Of a stretch of 64,000 nucleotides of DNA, positions 1 to 8,820 are shown in pieces. The position numbers and the translations under genes were made by a program. Below the pieces are notes generated by a model, which was not told where the DNA came from, did no database searches, and was given only the letters and a program-made list of their open reading frames with translations. Source of the DNA: Nonomuraea soli (GTDB taxonomy: Bacteria; Actinomycetota; Actinomycetes; Streptosporangiales; Streptosporangiaceae); assembly GCF_013761175.1 (NCBI RefSeq), contig NZ_JACDUR010000002.1, forward strand, positions 750,816 through 814,815, in the 5' to 3' direction. Each line of letters starts with the position of its first letter. Position 1 is the first letter of the stretch.

Positions 1-492
1 CCGATCGTGGCGGCCGCTCCCGACCGGCGCGCGGGCCCGCGCGGGCGCCTGACCGCCTCCCGCGTCACCGCCGCCGTTCTCGCACTGGCCGCGGTACTCA
101 CGGGCGTGTTGTTCCTGCGCGCCCAGGATCAGCTCGACGCGGAGCGGGTGACCGGCGAGCGGATCGCCGCCGTGCTGGCCGCCCCCGACACCCGCCGGGT
201 CTCGGCGCGCGTCGGCGAGGCCACCGCCACGGCGATCTACTCTCCACGGAAGGCCAGCGCCGTCCTGGTCACCGCCGGGATGCGGGAACTGCCCGCGTCG
301 CAGGACTACCAGCTGTGGCTCATCGGTGCCGACGAGATCCGTTCCGCGGGCCTCATGCCGGAGGAGCCCGCCCCCGTCCTGGCCACGTCGATCCGTGCCG
401 GTGACCGCCTCGGCATCACGATCGAGCCCAGGGGAGGATCGCGGCAGCCCACGACCCGGCCGCTGGCCGTGCTGCCTCTGCCGTCGTCGTGA
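1..492 (+). CDS. RskA-like anti-sigma factor, 5'-truncated by window edge
   Basis: The frame is open at the first base, so the gene very likely begins upstream. A GTG at 7 is the first possible start in view but would leave no cytoplasmic domain. About 160 residues are visible: a basic stretch, one membrane segment (about residues 20-37) and an extracytoplasmic domain with the DYQLWLIG and SAGLMP pattern of the RskA/anti-sigma-K C-terminal domain. Family members are usually about 230-250 residues, with an N-terminal domain that binds an ECF sigma factor, and that part is missing here. By family the protein would hold a SigK-type sigma factor at the membrane until a signal triggers proteolysis. 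The partner sigma gene is expected upstream. Control of the downstream carotenoid operon is possible but only inferred from position. Confidence 0.75.
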   Translation, partial: PIVAAAPDRRAGPRGRLTASRVTAAVLALAAVLTGVLFLRAQDQLDAERVTGERIAAVLAAPDTRRVSARVGEATATAIYSPRKASAVLVTAGMRELPASQDYQLWLIGADEIRSAGLMPEEPAPVLATSIRAGDRLGITIEPRGGSRQPTTRPLAVLPLPSS

Positions 493-558
493 GATCGGGT
501 TCGAAGCATCCGGCGGACGCACTCGCCTCGAAGGAACGAGGAAGGAGGTGCGCTCTGC

Positions 559-1086
559 ATGGACCCGAAGGACGGTCGGCTCGACAACATCCTCGACGCG
601 CTCGACACCCTCAGACCCGAGGTCGGCTACCGGGTGAAGGCCTTCCCCGAGGGGAAACGCTACGCCGTGCTCAGGCATCCCGGGGGCGGCAGGGCGATCG
701 TGTTCGCCCACGAGCGGCAATGGGTCTGCCTGAGCGAGAGTGCTTCCGGCACCACGTCGCACACCGTGCTCGGGGGTGTCGGGGAGGCGCCGGAGGCCAT
801 CGCCGGACGGCTGCCGTCCATCGCGCCCGCCCCTTCGGCGCGGCGCTGGCCGCACACGCTGCTCGCCGTCGTGCTGGGCGTGATCTGCGCGGCCGGGGCG
901 GCGATCCTCACGGCGTCGCTCCTGATCCTGCTGACGCGGGGTCAGCGCTTCGCCGAGGACGCGGGCGTGCACCGGCTGGTCATCCACGGTCTGTCGGTGG
1001 TCGCGGGCCTGGCCGCAGGAGGCTGGGCGGCCCGCGTCGTCTGGCCGCGGCGGCGGCGGGGGCGGGCGGGCGTGAGCGACCGCTGA
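559..1086 (+). CDS. Small membrane protein of unknown function
   Basis: A 175-residue protein with a soluble N-terminal part of about 95 residues followed by two hydrophobic segments (about 98-122 and 137-158) and an arginine-rich tail. I do not recognise a family. The soluble part (GYRVKAFPEGKRYAVLRH...) looks like a compact beta-rich domain. The ATG is preceded by GGAAGGAGG about 10 bases upstream (AAGGAGGTGCGCTCTGC-ATG), which supports this start. It lies 66 bases after the anti-sigma gene on the same strand and about 100 bases before crtE, so it could belong to either unit. Coding status is well supported by codon bias and the ribosome binding site; the function is unknown. Confidence 0.6.
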   Translation: MDPKDGRLDNILDALDTLRPEVGYRVKAFPEGKRYAVLRHPGGGRAIVFAHERQWVCLSESASGTTSHTVLGGVGEAPEAIAGRLPSIAPAPSARRWPHTLLAVVLGVICAAGAAILTASLLILLTRGQRFAEDAGVHRLVIHGLSVVAGLAAGGWAARVVWPRRRRGRAGVSDR

Positions 1087-1185
1087 CTCCCCGCTTCCTT
1101 CGTGTTCTTTCGCGCCCATGTGCAACCGCTGTCACAGCCGCTGCGAAGGGACGTTAAGCAAGCTGAACATTGAAGGAGTCAGCGC

Positions 1186-2196
1186 ATGACCATAGCGACC
1201 GCGCCCGTCGACCACGTGCGCAGCCTGGCCGACGCCACGTTCCGCACGTTCATCGCGCGCCGGCTGGACGAGCTCGGCTTCCTCGGCGAGTCGCACGTGA
1301 CGATGCTTCGTGAGGCGCTCGCCCCCTTTCTGGGCGGAACCGGAAAGAGGCTGCGCCCCCTGTTCGTCTACTGGGGGCACCGCGCCGCGGGCGGGCAGGA
1401 CGACGATCTGGAGGCGGTGTTGTCGGCGGGCTGCGCGGTCGAGCTGGTGCACACCGCCGCCCTGGTCCTGGACGACGTCATGGACCAGTCCGAGCTGCGC
1501 CGCGGGCAACCGTCGGCCCACCTGACGCTGGCGGCGCACGGAGGCTCCGCCCGCTTCGGCGAGTCGGCCGCGACCCTCGTGGGCATGCTCGCCCTGACCT
1601 GGGCGGACGCGGCCCTGCTCGATCTCGGGCCGCGCCTGGCGCCCGCCCTGGAGGTGCTCAACCAGCTTCGGGTCGAGGCGGTCGGCGGGCAACTGCTCGA
1701 CCTGAGCGGCACCGCTCCGCCCCTCACCGTGGCCAGGTACAAGTCGGCCAAGTACACCGTCGAACGGCCACTCCACCTGGGCCACGTCCTGGCCGGAGGC
1801 GATCACAGGACACGCCGCCTGCTGTCGGACTACGCCCTGCCCGTCGGCGAGGCCTTCCAGCTGCGCGACGACGTCCTGGACGTCTTCGGCGACCCCGCGG
1901 TGACCGGCAAACCGTCCGGCGGCGACCTGCGGCTGCGCAAGAACAGCCTCCTGCTGGAGCTGGCCAGGACCCGCGCGGGCGCCGACGGCGAACTGCTGCT
2001 CGAGACCGCCGGAGCCGACATCGGGCGCGCCCGCGAGCTCATCCGCTCCTGCGGAGCGCTGGACGAGGTGGAGGCGCGCATCGGCACGCTGGTCGAACAG
2101 GGGGTGCGCGCGCTGGAGAACGCGCGGGGCCCGGCCCCCGACGCCGTCGCCGCGCTGGCCGACCTGGCCGTCAAGGCCACCAGGAGGGAACGGTGA
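1186..2196 (+). CDS. crtE: Polyprenyl diphosphate (geranylgeranyl diphosphate) synthase
   Basis: A 336-residue trans-prenyltransferase. The first Asp-rich motif reads LDDVMDQSELRRG and the second RDDVLDVFGD, with GKPSGGDLR following. These bind the allylic diphosphate through magnesium. It condenses IPP with allylic diphosphates, most likely to C20 GGPP, the precursor for phytoene; chain length is inferred from context. The ATG at 1186 follows GAAGGAG with normal spacing. The stop overlaps the GTG of crtI (GTGA), so the two are translationally coupled. It is the first gene of a seven-gene carotenoid operon. Confidence 0.93.
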   Translation: MTIATAPVDHVRSLADATFRTFIARRLDELGFLGESHVTMLREALAPFLGGTGKRLRPLFVYWGHRAAGGQDDDLEAVLSAGCAVELVHTAALVLDDVMDQSELRRGQPSAHLTLAAHGGSARFGESAATLVGMLALTWADAALLDLGPRLAPALEVLNQLRVEAVGGQLLDLSGTAPPLTVARYKSAKYTVERPLHLGHVLAGGDHRTRRLLSDYALPVGEAFQLRDDVLDVFGDPAVTGKPSGGDLRLRKNSLLLELARTRAGADGELLLETAGADIGRARELIRSCGALDEVEARIGTLVEQGVRALENARGPAPDAVAALADLAVKATRRER

Positions 2197-3638
2197 AGCG
2201 CCGGGCGGGCCGTACCGTCGTCATCGGCGCGGGCCTGGCCGGGCTGTCGGCCGCCGTGCACCTGGCCGCCGCCGGCCGCGAGGTCGTCGTGGTCGAGGCG
2301 CGCGACGAGCCCGGCGGCTGCTGCGCCGTGGCCAGCCTCGGATCCCACCACTTCGACGTGGGTCCCTCCGTGCTCACCATGCCGGGCCTGCTGGCCGAGA
2401 CCTTCGCCGCCGCGGGCGAGGACATGGACAGCTGGCTGCCCCTGCGCCGCCTGGACCCCTCCTACCGGCTGTCCTACGCCGACGGCTCCCACCTCGACGT
2501 GGTGCCCGAGCGCGAGGCCATGGCCGAGCACGTGCGGGCGCTGTGCGGCCCCGCCGAGGCGACGCGCTACCTGCGCTACCGCGACCTGCTGGAACGCATG
2601 TTCCGGGAGGAGTGGCCGGCCTTCATCGACGCCGACATGACACGCCTGCGCTCCCTGGCCAGGCCGCTCGCCCTGGCCAGGCTGGCGTCGATGGGAGGCT
2701 TCCGCCGCCTCGACCGGCTCGCCGCCGCCCACCTGACCGACGAGCGGCTGATCAGGGCGCACACCTTCCAGGCCCTGTACGCGGGCATGTCGCCGCAGCG
2801 CGCGCTGGGCATCTACGCCGTCATCGCGCACATGGACACCGTCGGCGGCGTCTACTTCCCTCGCTCCGGCGGCATGCACGCCGTCCCCGCCGCCCTGGCC
2901 GCGCTGCTGGAGAAACTGCAGGTCCCCATCCTGTACGGCACGCGTGCCGTACAGGTGACGACCGGCGGAACGGGAGTGACCGGCGTGCGCCTCGACTCGG
3001 GCGAGCACCTGCCCGCCACCCACGCCGTCATGGCGGGCGACCGCTACACCGCCCGCTCGATCCTGCCGCGCGCGGCCGCGGACTGGCGGCTGATGCGGCC
3101 GCGCTTCTCCCCGTCGTGCCTCGTCCTGCACATCGCCCTGGACCGCCGCCCGCCCGGCCAGGCCCACCACACGCTGCACTTCGGCCGCGCCTGGGAGTCG
3201 ACCTTCGAGGCGCTGGAGCGCGGCCGCCCCCAGCCCGACCCCAGCATCCTGCTCACCTGCCCCGACGACGACCAGCCCAAGCTGAGCGCGCTCGAACCCG
3301 CCCCCAACCTGGCCGGCGCCGACTGGCGGCAGCTGCGGCCCCGCCTGGAGGAGCGGCTGCTGGGACGGCTGGAGGAGCTCGGCTACGGCGACCTGTCCTC
3401 CCGGCCGAGGCTGGTGCTGGACCCGCCCGCCTGGCAGCGGCTCGGCCACACGGCGGGCACCCCGTTCGCGCTCGACCACCGCTTCACCCAGACCGCCTGG
3501 TTCCGTCCCTCGGGGGCGGCGCCACGCGTGCCCGGACTGCACTTCGCCGGCATGCACACCGCCCCGGGGGTGGGAGTGCCGCCCGTGCTGGTCTCCGGGC
3601 GCCTGGCCGCCCACCGCATCTTGAAAGAGACGCCATGA
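2193..3638 (+). CDS. crtI: Phytoene desaturase
   Basis: A 481-residue FAD-dependent desaturase of the CrtI family. The N-terminal dinucleotide motif is VIGAGLAGLSAAVHLAAAG, followed by EARDEPGG and the HFDVGPSVLTMP segment typical of CrtI. The C-terminus has the GLHFAGMHTAPGVGVPPVL flavin-binding block. It introduces successive double bonds into phytoene, giving lycopene or a related acyclic carotene. The GTG start overlaps the crtE stop, and its own stop overlaps crtB (ATGA). A second CrtI-family paralogue lies four genes downstream. As the copy next to crtB, this one most likely does the basal phytoene desaturation. Confidence 0.92.
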   Translation: MKRRAGRTVVIGAGLAGLSAAVHLAAAGREVVVVEARDEPGGCCAVASLGSHHFDVGPSVLTMPGLLAETFAAAGEDMDSWLPLRRLDPSYRLSYADGSHLDVVPEREAMAEHVRALCGPAEATRYLRYRDLLERMFREEWPAFIDADMTRLRSLARPLALARLASMGGFRRLDRLAAAHLTDERLIRAHTFQALYAGMSPQRALGIYAVIAHMDTVGGVYFPRSGGMHAVPAALAALLEKLQVPILYGTRAVQVTTGGTGVTGVRLDSGEHLPATHAVMAGDRYTARSILPRAAADWRLMRPRFSPSCLVLHIALDRRPPGQAHHTLHFGRAWESTFEALERGRPQPDPSILLTCPDDDQPKLSALEPAPNLAGADWRQLRPRLEERLLGRLEELGYGDLSSRPRLVLDPPAWQRLGHTAGTPFALDHRFTQTAWFRPSGAAPRVPGLHFAGMHTAPGVGVPPVLVSGRLAAHRILKETP

Positions 3639-4534
3639 CCCTGACCGCCAGCTACGAACGCTGCCGCAGGTTGCACGCCGGCTACGGGCGCTCCTACTAC
3701 CTGGCCACCCTCCTGCTGCCCGCCTGGAAACGCCGGCACGTGCACGCCCTGTACGGCTTCGCCCGCTACGCCGACGAGATCGTCGACTCCTTCACCGCCA
3801 CCGGCGACCGGTCACAGGCCCTGCGGGCCCTGGCCGACGACACCGCCCGCGCCCTCGTTGGCGGGCCCGTCGACGACCCGGTCCTGCCCGCGTTCGCCCA
3901 CACCGTGCGCTCCTTCGGCATCGACCACGCCGACATCAGCGCCTTCCTCACCGCCATGACCGCCGACCTGACGGTCACCCGCTACGCCACCTACGACGAC
4001 CTGCTCGGCTACATGGAGGGCTCGGCCGCCGTGATCGGCACGATGATGCTGCCCGTCCTGGAGGCCGAGCCCGGCGCCGAGATCGCGGCCCGCGCGCCCG
4101 CCCGCCAGCTCGGCCTGGCCTTCCAGCTCACCAACTTCGTCCGCGACGTGGCCGAGGACCTCGACCGCGGCCGGATCTACCTGCCGCAGGAGGACCTGAC
4201 CGCGTTCGGCGTCAGCGAGGAGGACCTGCGGCAGCCGCGGTCGGGCCAGGCCGTACGCGAGCTCGTCGCCTTCGAGATCTCCCGCGCCCGCGAGCACTAC
4301 GCGGCCGCGCTGGCCGGGATCGACCTGCTCGTGCCGTCGTCCAGGCCGTGCATCAGGGCCGCCTACGAGCTGTACGGCGACATCCTCGCCGTGATCGAGC
4401 AGTCGGGCCACGAGGTGCTGGCCGGCCGCGCCCGCGTGCCGAAGCGGCGCAGGCTCGCCATCTTCACCCGCCACCTGGCCGCCTCCGCCACCGCCGGTCG
4501 GGCCGAGCGGCGCGTCACCGTGGAGGTGCCATGA
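3635..4534 (+). CDS. crtB: Phytoene synthase
   Basis: A 299-residue squalene/phytoene synthase. The substrate-binding Asp motifs are visible as YADEIVDSF near residue 45 and as FVRDVAEDLDRGRIYLP, with the QLGLAFQLTNF segment between. It joins two GGPP molecules head to head to phytoene. The start ATG overlaps the crtI stop (ATGA), and the stop overlaps the next gene in the same way. Length matches the family. Confidence 0.93.
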   Translation: MTLTASYERCRRLHAGYGRSYYLATLLLPAWKRRHVHALYGFARYADEIVDSFTATGDRSQALRALADDTARALVGGPVDDPVLPAFAHTVRSFGIDHADISAFLTAMTADLTVTRYATYDDLLGYMEGSAAVIGTMMLPVLEAEPGAEIAARAPARQLGLAFQLTNFVRDVAEDLDRGRIYLPQEDLTAFGVSEEDLRQPRSGQAVRELVAFEISRAREHYAAALAGIDLLVPSSRPCIRAAYELYGDILAVIEQSGHEVLAGRARVPKRRRLAIFTRHLAASATAGRAERRVTVEVP

Positions 4535-5442
4535 GCGGGCAGGTCGTCCTCGACGCCATGGGCGGCGACCACGGTCCCGCCGAGACCGTCGCCGGAGCGC
4601 TCCTGGCGCACCGGGAACACGGCGTGCCGGTCGTCCTCGTCGGGCGCGAGCCGGAGTTGCGCAAGGAACTCGACCGGCAGGGCGGCGAGCTGGAGGTCGT
4701 GCACGCGCCCGACGCCATCCCCATGACCGAGCGGGGGCCGGCCGCCGCGCTGAACCCGCGCTCCAGCCTCGCGATCGGCTGCGACCTGGTACGGCAGGGC
4801 GGCGCGGCCCTGGTGTCGGCCGGTTCGACCGGCGCGATCGTGGCCAGCGCGGTACGCCGCATCGGCCGGGCCGAGCAGGTCCTGCGCCCCGCCCTGGCCG
4901 TGGCCCTGCCCACGCTGGGCGGGGGAGCCACCGTCCTGGTCGACGCGGGCGCCACCGCCGATCCGACGCCCGCCATGCTGGCGCAGTTCGCCGAGCTCGG
5001 CACCGGCTACGCCCGATCCGTGCTGTCGGTCGCCGAGCCACTCGTCGGGCTGCTGTCGATCGGGTCGGAACGCGGCAAGGGCAACCGCCTGGCGCGCCAG
5101 GCCGAACAGCTCCTGGAGCAGGCGCCGGTGCGCTTCGCCGGGCCGGTCGAGGGCACCGACGTGCTCTCCGGCCTGGTCGAGGTGATCGTGACCGACGGCT
5201 TCACCGGGAACGTGGTGCTGAAGAACATCGAAGGGTGCGTGCGCACCACGCTCGCGATGACGGCGCAGGCGGGGATCGCCTCGCCGGAGGCGCTTGGCGA
5301 GGTGGCCCGGCGCTACGATCCGGAGACCCACGGCGGCGCCGCGCTGCTCGGGCTGCGCGGCCCGGTGATCGTCGCCCACGGCTCGTCCTCGGCGGCCACC
5401 ATCGCGCGCGCCTGCGTCGTGGCCAGGACGGCGGCCGCATGA
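4531..5442 (+). CDS. plsX: PlsX-like phosphate acyltransferase inside the carotenoid operon
   Basis: A 303-residue protein with PlsX hallmarks: VVLDAMGGDHGP at the N-terminus, LVSAGSTGA, LLSIGSERGKGN and VTDGFTGNVVLKNIEG. PlsX converts acyl-ACP to acyl phosphate, the donor used by PlsY to acylate glycerol-3-phosphate. Housekeeping plsX usually sits with fab/rpmF genes. Here it is coupled on both sides (ATGA overlaps) to crtB and cruF. A PlsY homologue is encoded at the far end of the same cluster on the opposite strand. I infer that the pair may supply or transfer acyl groups for an acylated carotenoid glycoside, or adjust membrane lipid when the pigment is made. Confidence 0.85.
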   Translation: MSGQVVLDAMGGDHGPAETVAGALLAHREHGVPVVLVGREPELRKELDRQGGELEVVHAPDAIPMTERGPAAALNPRSSLAIGCDLVRQGGAALVSAGSTGAIVASAVRRIGRAEQVLRPALAVALPTLGGGATVLVDAGATADPTPAMLAQFAELGTGYARSVLSVAEPLVGLLSIGSERGKGNRLARQAEQLLEQAPVRFAGPVEGTDVLSGLVEVIVTDGFTGNVVLKNIEGCVRTTLAMTAQAGIASPEALGEVARRYDPETHGGAALLGLRGPVIVAHGSSSAATIARACVVARTAAA

Positions 5443-6263
5443 CCGACCGCGACACGGGCGGCACGGGCGGCACGGGCGGCACGAGCGGCACGAGCGGCAC
5501 GGGCGGCATGAGCGGCGGCGGGCGGTGGACCGTGGCCGGGGCGCTCCTCCTGGCCGCGATGGTGGCGCTGCAGGTGGCCTCGGGCCTGAGCGAGCGGCCC
5601 TCCGCCTACACCACCGCCATCGTGCTGGTGCTCGCGGCGAGCGCCGCCTGCTTCACCGCCGCGCGGGCCGGATGGCGCGCGGCGGCGACCGCCCTGGGCG
5701 GCGCGGTCGTCATCGGCTACCTCGCCGAACTGGCCGGCGTGAACACCGGCTTCCCGTTCGGCGCCTACCACTACACCGGCCTCCTGCAGCCGCAGGCGGC
5801 CGGGGTGCCCCTCGCGGTGGCCCTCGCCTGGGGAGGCATGGGCCTGGCCGCGCACGCCGTGGCGGCCGCGATCACCGCGCCCGGCCCGGCCCGCATCGCC
5901 GTCGGGGCGGTGGCCATGACGGCCTGGGACCTGTTCCTCGACCCGCAGATGCTGCGTATGGGCCTGTGGGTCTGGCACGATCCCGGCCCCTACCGGGACG
6001 TGCCCCTGACCAACTTCGCCGGCTGGCTGCTCGTCTCCGCGCTCATCATGGTGCTGTTCGAGCGCCTGCTTCCGGAGCCGGGACGGGCGCTGCTGGCCCT
6101 CTACACGACCATGGCCGTGATGGAGACCCTCGCCTTCGCCGCGGTCTTCCGCCCCACCGACCCGCTGGTGGCGGCGTGCGGCGGGCTGGCCATGGGCGGC
6201 CTGGCCGCGACCGCCTGGATCAGGACCCGCACCACGAGAAGGAGCCCCGCGTGGCAGCAGTGA
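5439..6263 (+). CDS. cruF: CruF-type carotenoid 1,2-hydratase
   Basis: A 274-residue polytopic membrane protein of the CruF/DUF422 family. Signature blocks are NTGFPFGAYHYT, the WDLFLDPQMLRMGLWVW block with charged residues in the membrane, and PLTNFAGWLLVS. Members add water to the C1' double bond of acyclic carotenes to give a tertiary alcohol. The first 26 residues are a low-complexity Gly/Thr/Ser stretch built from nine-base repeats and may be a recent expansion. The ATG at 5439 overlaps the plsX stop. A later ATG at 5508 would drop most of the repeat, and I cannot exclude it. The 3' end overlaps the next gene by 13 bases. Confidence 0.88.
   Translation: MTDRDTGGTGGTGGTSGTSGTGGMSGGGRWTVAGALLLAAMVALQVASGLSERPSAYTTAIVLVLAASAACFTAARAGWRAAATALGGAVVIGYLAELAGVNTGFPFGAYHYTGLLQPQAAGVPLAVALAWGGMGLAAHAVAAAITAPGPARIAVGAVAMTAWDLFLDPQMLRMGLWVWHDPGPYRDVPLTNFAGWLLVSALIMVLFERLLPEPGRALLALYTTMAVMETLAFAAVFRPTDPLVAACGGLAMGGLAATAWIRTRTTRRSPAWQQ
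5451..5513 (+). repeat. Nine-base tandem repeat at the cruF 5' end
   Basis: Seven near-identical nine-base units (GGCACGGGC / GGCACGAGC and variants) in frame encode repeats of Gly-Thr-Gly or Gly-Thr-Ser. Units of this kind change number by slippage, so strain-to-strain length variation of the CruF N-terminus is expected. Confidence 0.85.
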
Positions 6264-7699
6264 TCGTCATCGGCGGCGGCATGGGCGGCATGGCCGCCGC
6301 GCTGCTGCTGGCCCGCCAGGGCCACGAGGTGCGGCTGATCGAGCGCCGTGACCGCCTCGGTGGCAAGCTCGCGGAACACCGCCGCGACGGCTTCACCTTC
6401 TCCCTGGGGCCCTCCCTGCTGACCATGCCGCAGCTCTTCCGCGACCTCGGGCTGCGTCAGGAGTTCGTCGAGCCGGCCGAGCTGTGCCGCTACCGTTTCG
6501 CCGACGGCTCGGAGCTCACGGCCCACCGCGACCCCGAGCGCATGGCCGGCGCCGTCGAGGCCTTCTCGCCCGGCCAGGGCACGGCCTGGCGAGCCTTCCA
6601 CCGCTGGGCGGAGGGATGCCTGCGAGCCGCCGAGCGCACCGTCTTCGCCGGGCCGCTGGTGCGCCCGCCCGCCGACGCCCGCCCCTCCGACCTGCTCGCC
6701 GTGGCGCCCGGCAGGACCCTGGCGGGGCTGGCGCGGCACTTCTTCACCGATCCCCGGCTGCGGCAGTACGTCGGGCGTTACGCCACCTACGCCGGATCCT
6801 CGCCGTACCTGGCGCCCGCCGCGCTCGGCTGCATCCCCGCGCTGGAGCACGGGCAGGGCGGCTGGTACGTGCCAGGCGGGCTGCCCCGCCTGGCCGACGA
6901 GCTGGCCGTGCTGCTGAAGCAGGCCGGCGTCGACGTCGTCACCGGCGTGGGCGTCGAGCGGGTGCTGTCGGAGGGGGAGCGCGTCACCGGCGTGCGCCTG
7001 GAGTCGGGCGAGGCGCCGGCGGCGGACATCGTGGTGGCCAACGCCGACAGCGCCGCGCTGTACGGGCACCTGCTGCCCCACCGCGGGCGGCTGCGGAGCA
7101 TCGCGCGGCTCGGGCGTTCCTCCTCGGCGTTGCTGCTGCTGGCCGGGGTGACGGGCCGTACACCCGGCCTGGCGCATCACTCCGTGGTCTTCTCCGCCGA
7201 CTACGAGAACGAGTTCGGCGACATCTTCTCGCGCTCGCGGCCGCCGCTGGACCCGACCGTCTACATCGGCTGCTCGGCCGTCGACGACCCCACCCAGGCG
7301 CCGCAGGGCGCGGAGAACTGGGTGATGCTCGTCAACGTCCCCGCCCGCGATCCCGGCCGCTGGCCCATGAGCGCCGAGTCCTACCGCGACCTGGTGCTCG
7401 AACGGCTGGCGGCACGCGGTCACGACCTGGCGGGACGGTTGCGGTTCGTGGACCTGTTCACCCCCGCCGACATCCGCGAGCGCTACGGCTCGTGGGGCGG
7501 GGCGATCTACGGCACGGTCACGCACGGCAGGCTCGGCTCGCTGCGACGGCCGGGCAACCGAGGGCCGCGCCGCGGGTTGTACCTGGTGGGCGGCTCGGTG
7601 CACCCGGGCGGCGGGCTGCCCATGGTGACCCTGGGCGCCCGCATCGTGGCCTCCATGGTCGCGCGGGACTACCCGGCGGGAAGGACGAGCGGCTCGTGA
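6251..7699 (+). CDS. Second CrtI-family carotenoid desaturase (CrtD-like)
   Basis: A 482-residue FAD-dependent desaturase. It starts from a GTG with the VIVIGGGMGGMAAALLLARQ dinucleotide motif two residues in, followed by IERRDRLGGKL, the FSLGPSLLTMP segment, and a C-terminal LYLVGGSVHPGGGLPMV block. The close link to cruF and a glycosyltransferase suggests a CrtD-type role, 3,4-desaturation of a 1-hydroxy carotenoid, extending the conjugated chain. The family alone does not settle substrate, and a ketolase/oxygenase-type CrtI relative cannot be excluded. The gene overlaps cruF by 13 bases, and its stop overlaps the next start (GTGA). Confidence 0.82.
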   Translation: MAAVIVIGGGMGGMAAALLLARQGHEVRLIERRDRLGGKLAEHRRDGFTFSLGPSLLTMPQLFRDLGLRQEFVEPAELCRYRFADGSELTAHRDPERMAGAVEAFSPGQGTAWRAFHRWAEGCLRAAERTVFAGPLVRPPADARPSDLLAVAPGRTLAGLARHFFTDPRLRQYVGRYATYAGSSPYLAPAALGCIPALEHGQGGWYVPGGLPRLADELAVLLKQAGVDVVTGVGVERVLSEGERVTGVRLESGEAPAADIVVANADSAALYGHLLPHRGRLRSIARLGRSSSALLLLAGVTGRTPGLAHHSVVFSADYENEFGDIFSRSRPPLDPTVYIGCSAVDDPTQAPQGAENWVMLVNVPARDPGRWPMSAESYRDLVLERLAARGHDLAGRLRFVDLFTPADIRERYGSWGGAIYGTVTHGRLGSLRRPGNRGPRRGLYLVGGSVHPGGGLPMVTLGARIVASMVARDYPAGRTSGS

Positions 7700-8820
7700 A
7701 GGCACTCACCATCGCCCAGGCCGCCGCCGCGCTCGTGGTCGCCGCCCGCCTGGCCCGCGGCCGCCACCGGCCCGCGCCCCTGCGCCCCGTGAGGGATATC
7801 CGGGGCGTCTCCGTGGTGATCCCGGCCAGGAATGAGGAGGCCAGGCTCGCCCCCTGCCTGCGCGGCGTCCTCGCCGACCCCGCCGCGGCCGAGGTGATCG
7901 TCGTCGACGACTCCTCCACCGACGGCACGGCCGCGCTCGCCGCCCGCCTCGGCGCCCGGGTCGTCCCCGCGGGCCCCCTCCCGCCGGGATGGGTCGGCAA
8001 GCAGTGGGCGCTGCGCCAGGGAGTCAGCGCCGCCGCCCACCCCGTCGTGGTGACCCTCGACGCCGACACCCGCCCCGCGCCCGGCCTCGTCGGCGCGATG
8101 GCCGCCGCCCTGTCCCACCACGACCTGGTGACCGCCGCGCCCCGCTTCGACTGCGGCAGCCCCGCCGAGCAGGCGTTGCACGCCTCCATGCTGGCGACCC
8201 TCGTCTACCGCTTCGGCCCCTCCAGCACCCGCGTCGTCCCCCCGGCGCACCGGACGATCGCCAACGGCCAGTGCACCGCCTTCCACCGCGACCGCATGCT
8301 CGCCGCCGACGGCTTCGCCGCCGTCAAGGAGTCCATGACCGACGACGTGGCCCTCGCCCGCCACCTGGCGGCAACCGGCTGGCGGGTCGCCTTCCTCGAC
8401 GCGAGCGACCTGCTGGCCGTCGACATGCACGACTCGGTGACCGAGGTGTGGCGCGAATGGGGACGCTCGCTTCCCCTCGCCGACGTCACCACGCCCGGCT
8501 GGCAGGCGGCCGACCTGGCCGTCGTCTGGCTCACCATGGGCCTGCCCTCGCTCCGGCTGCTCCTGGGCCGGCCCACCCCGCTCGACCTCGGCCTGCTGGT
8601 GCCGCGCTGGCTCCTGACCGCCGCCTTCCGCCGCAGCTACGCGACACCCGGTCCAGGACTCGCGCTCTCGCCGCTGCTCGACGTGGCCTCCGCCGTACGG
8701 CTGACGCAGGCGACGGTGCGCCCGGCGCGCACCTGGCGCGGCCGCACCTACCCGGCCGCCGGGCTCAGCCCCGGTCGGCGAGGGCTGCCTGCCCGAAGCG
8801 CAACCCGATCAGGCACATGA
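7696..8820 (+). CDS. Family 2 glycosyltransferase, probable carotenoid glycosyltransferase
   Basis: A 374-residue GT2 enzyme. After an N-terminal hydrophobic segment (about residues 5-22) come VSVVIPARNEEARL, the acidic VIVVDDSSTDGT and TLDADTRP motifs, NGQCTAFHR, and MTDDVALARHL. These match the nucleotide-sugar and metal-binding blocks of the family. Hydrophobic stretches near the C-terminus suggest membrane association. Its position after cruF and the crtD-like gene suggests that it glycosylates the C1' hydroxyl, as CruC does in green sulfur bacteria (same broad family; orthology not shown). The GTG overlaps the preceding stop. The last 56 bases run into the convergent plsY gene. Confidence 0.82.
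   Translation: MKALTIAQAAAALVVAARLARGRHRPAPLRPVRDIRGVSVVIPARNEEARLAPCLRGVLADPAAAEVIVVDDSSTDGTAALAARLGARVVPAGPLPPGWVGKQWALRQGVSAAAHPVVVTLDADTRPAPGLVGAMAAALSHHDLVTAAPRFDCGSPAEQALHASMLATLVYRFGPSSTRVVPPAHRTIANGQCTAFHRDRMLAADGFAAVKESMTDDVALARHLAATGWRVAFLDASDLLAVDMHDSVTEVWREWGRSLPLADVTTPGWQAADLAVVWLTMGLPSLRLLLGRPTPLDLGLLVPRWLLTAAFRRSYATPGPGLALSPLLDVASAVRLTQATVRPARTWRGRTYPAAGLSPGRRGLPARSATRSGT

Noticed and set aside
1121..1160. ECF-type promoter (AACC ... CGTT) upstream of crtE
   Set aside because: The two elements are 24 bases apart, too far for a normal ECF promoter, so I did not annotate it despite the anti-sigma gene nearby.
5451..5513. Short repeats considered as a CRISPR-like or regulatory array
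   Set aside because: They are nine-base in-frame codon repeats without spacers. The same holds for the repeats at 61774 and 63661.
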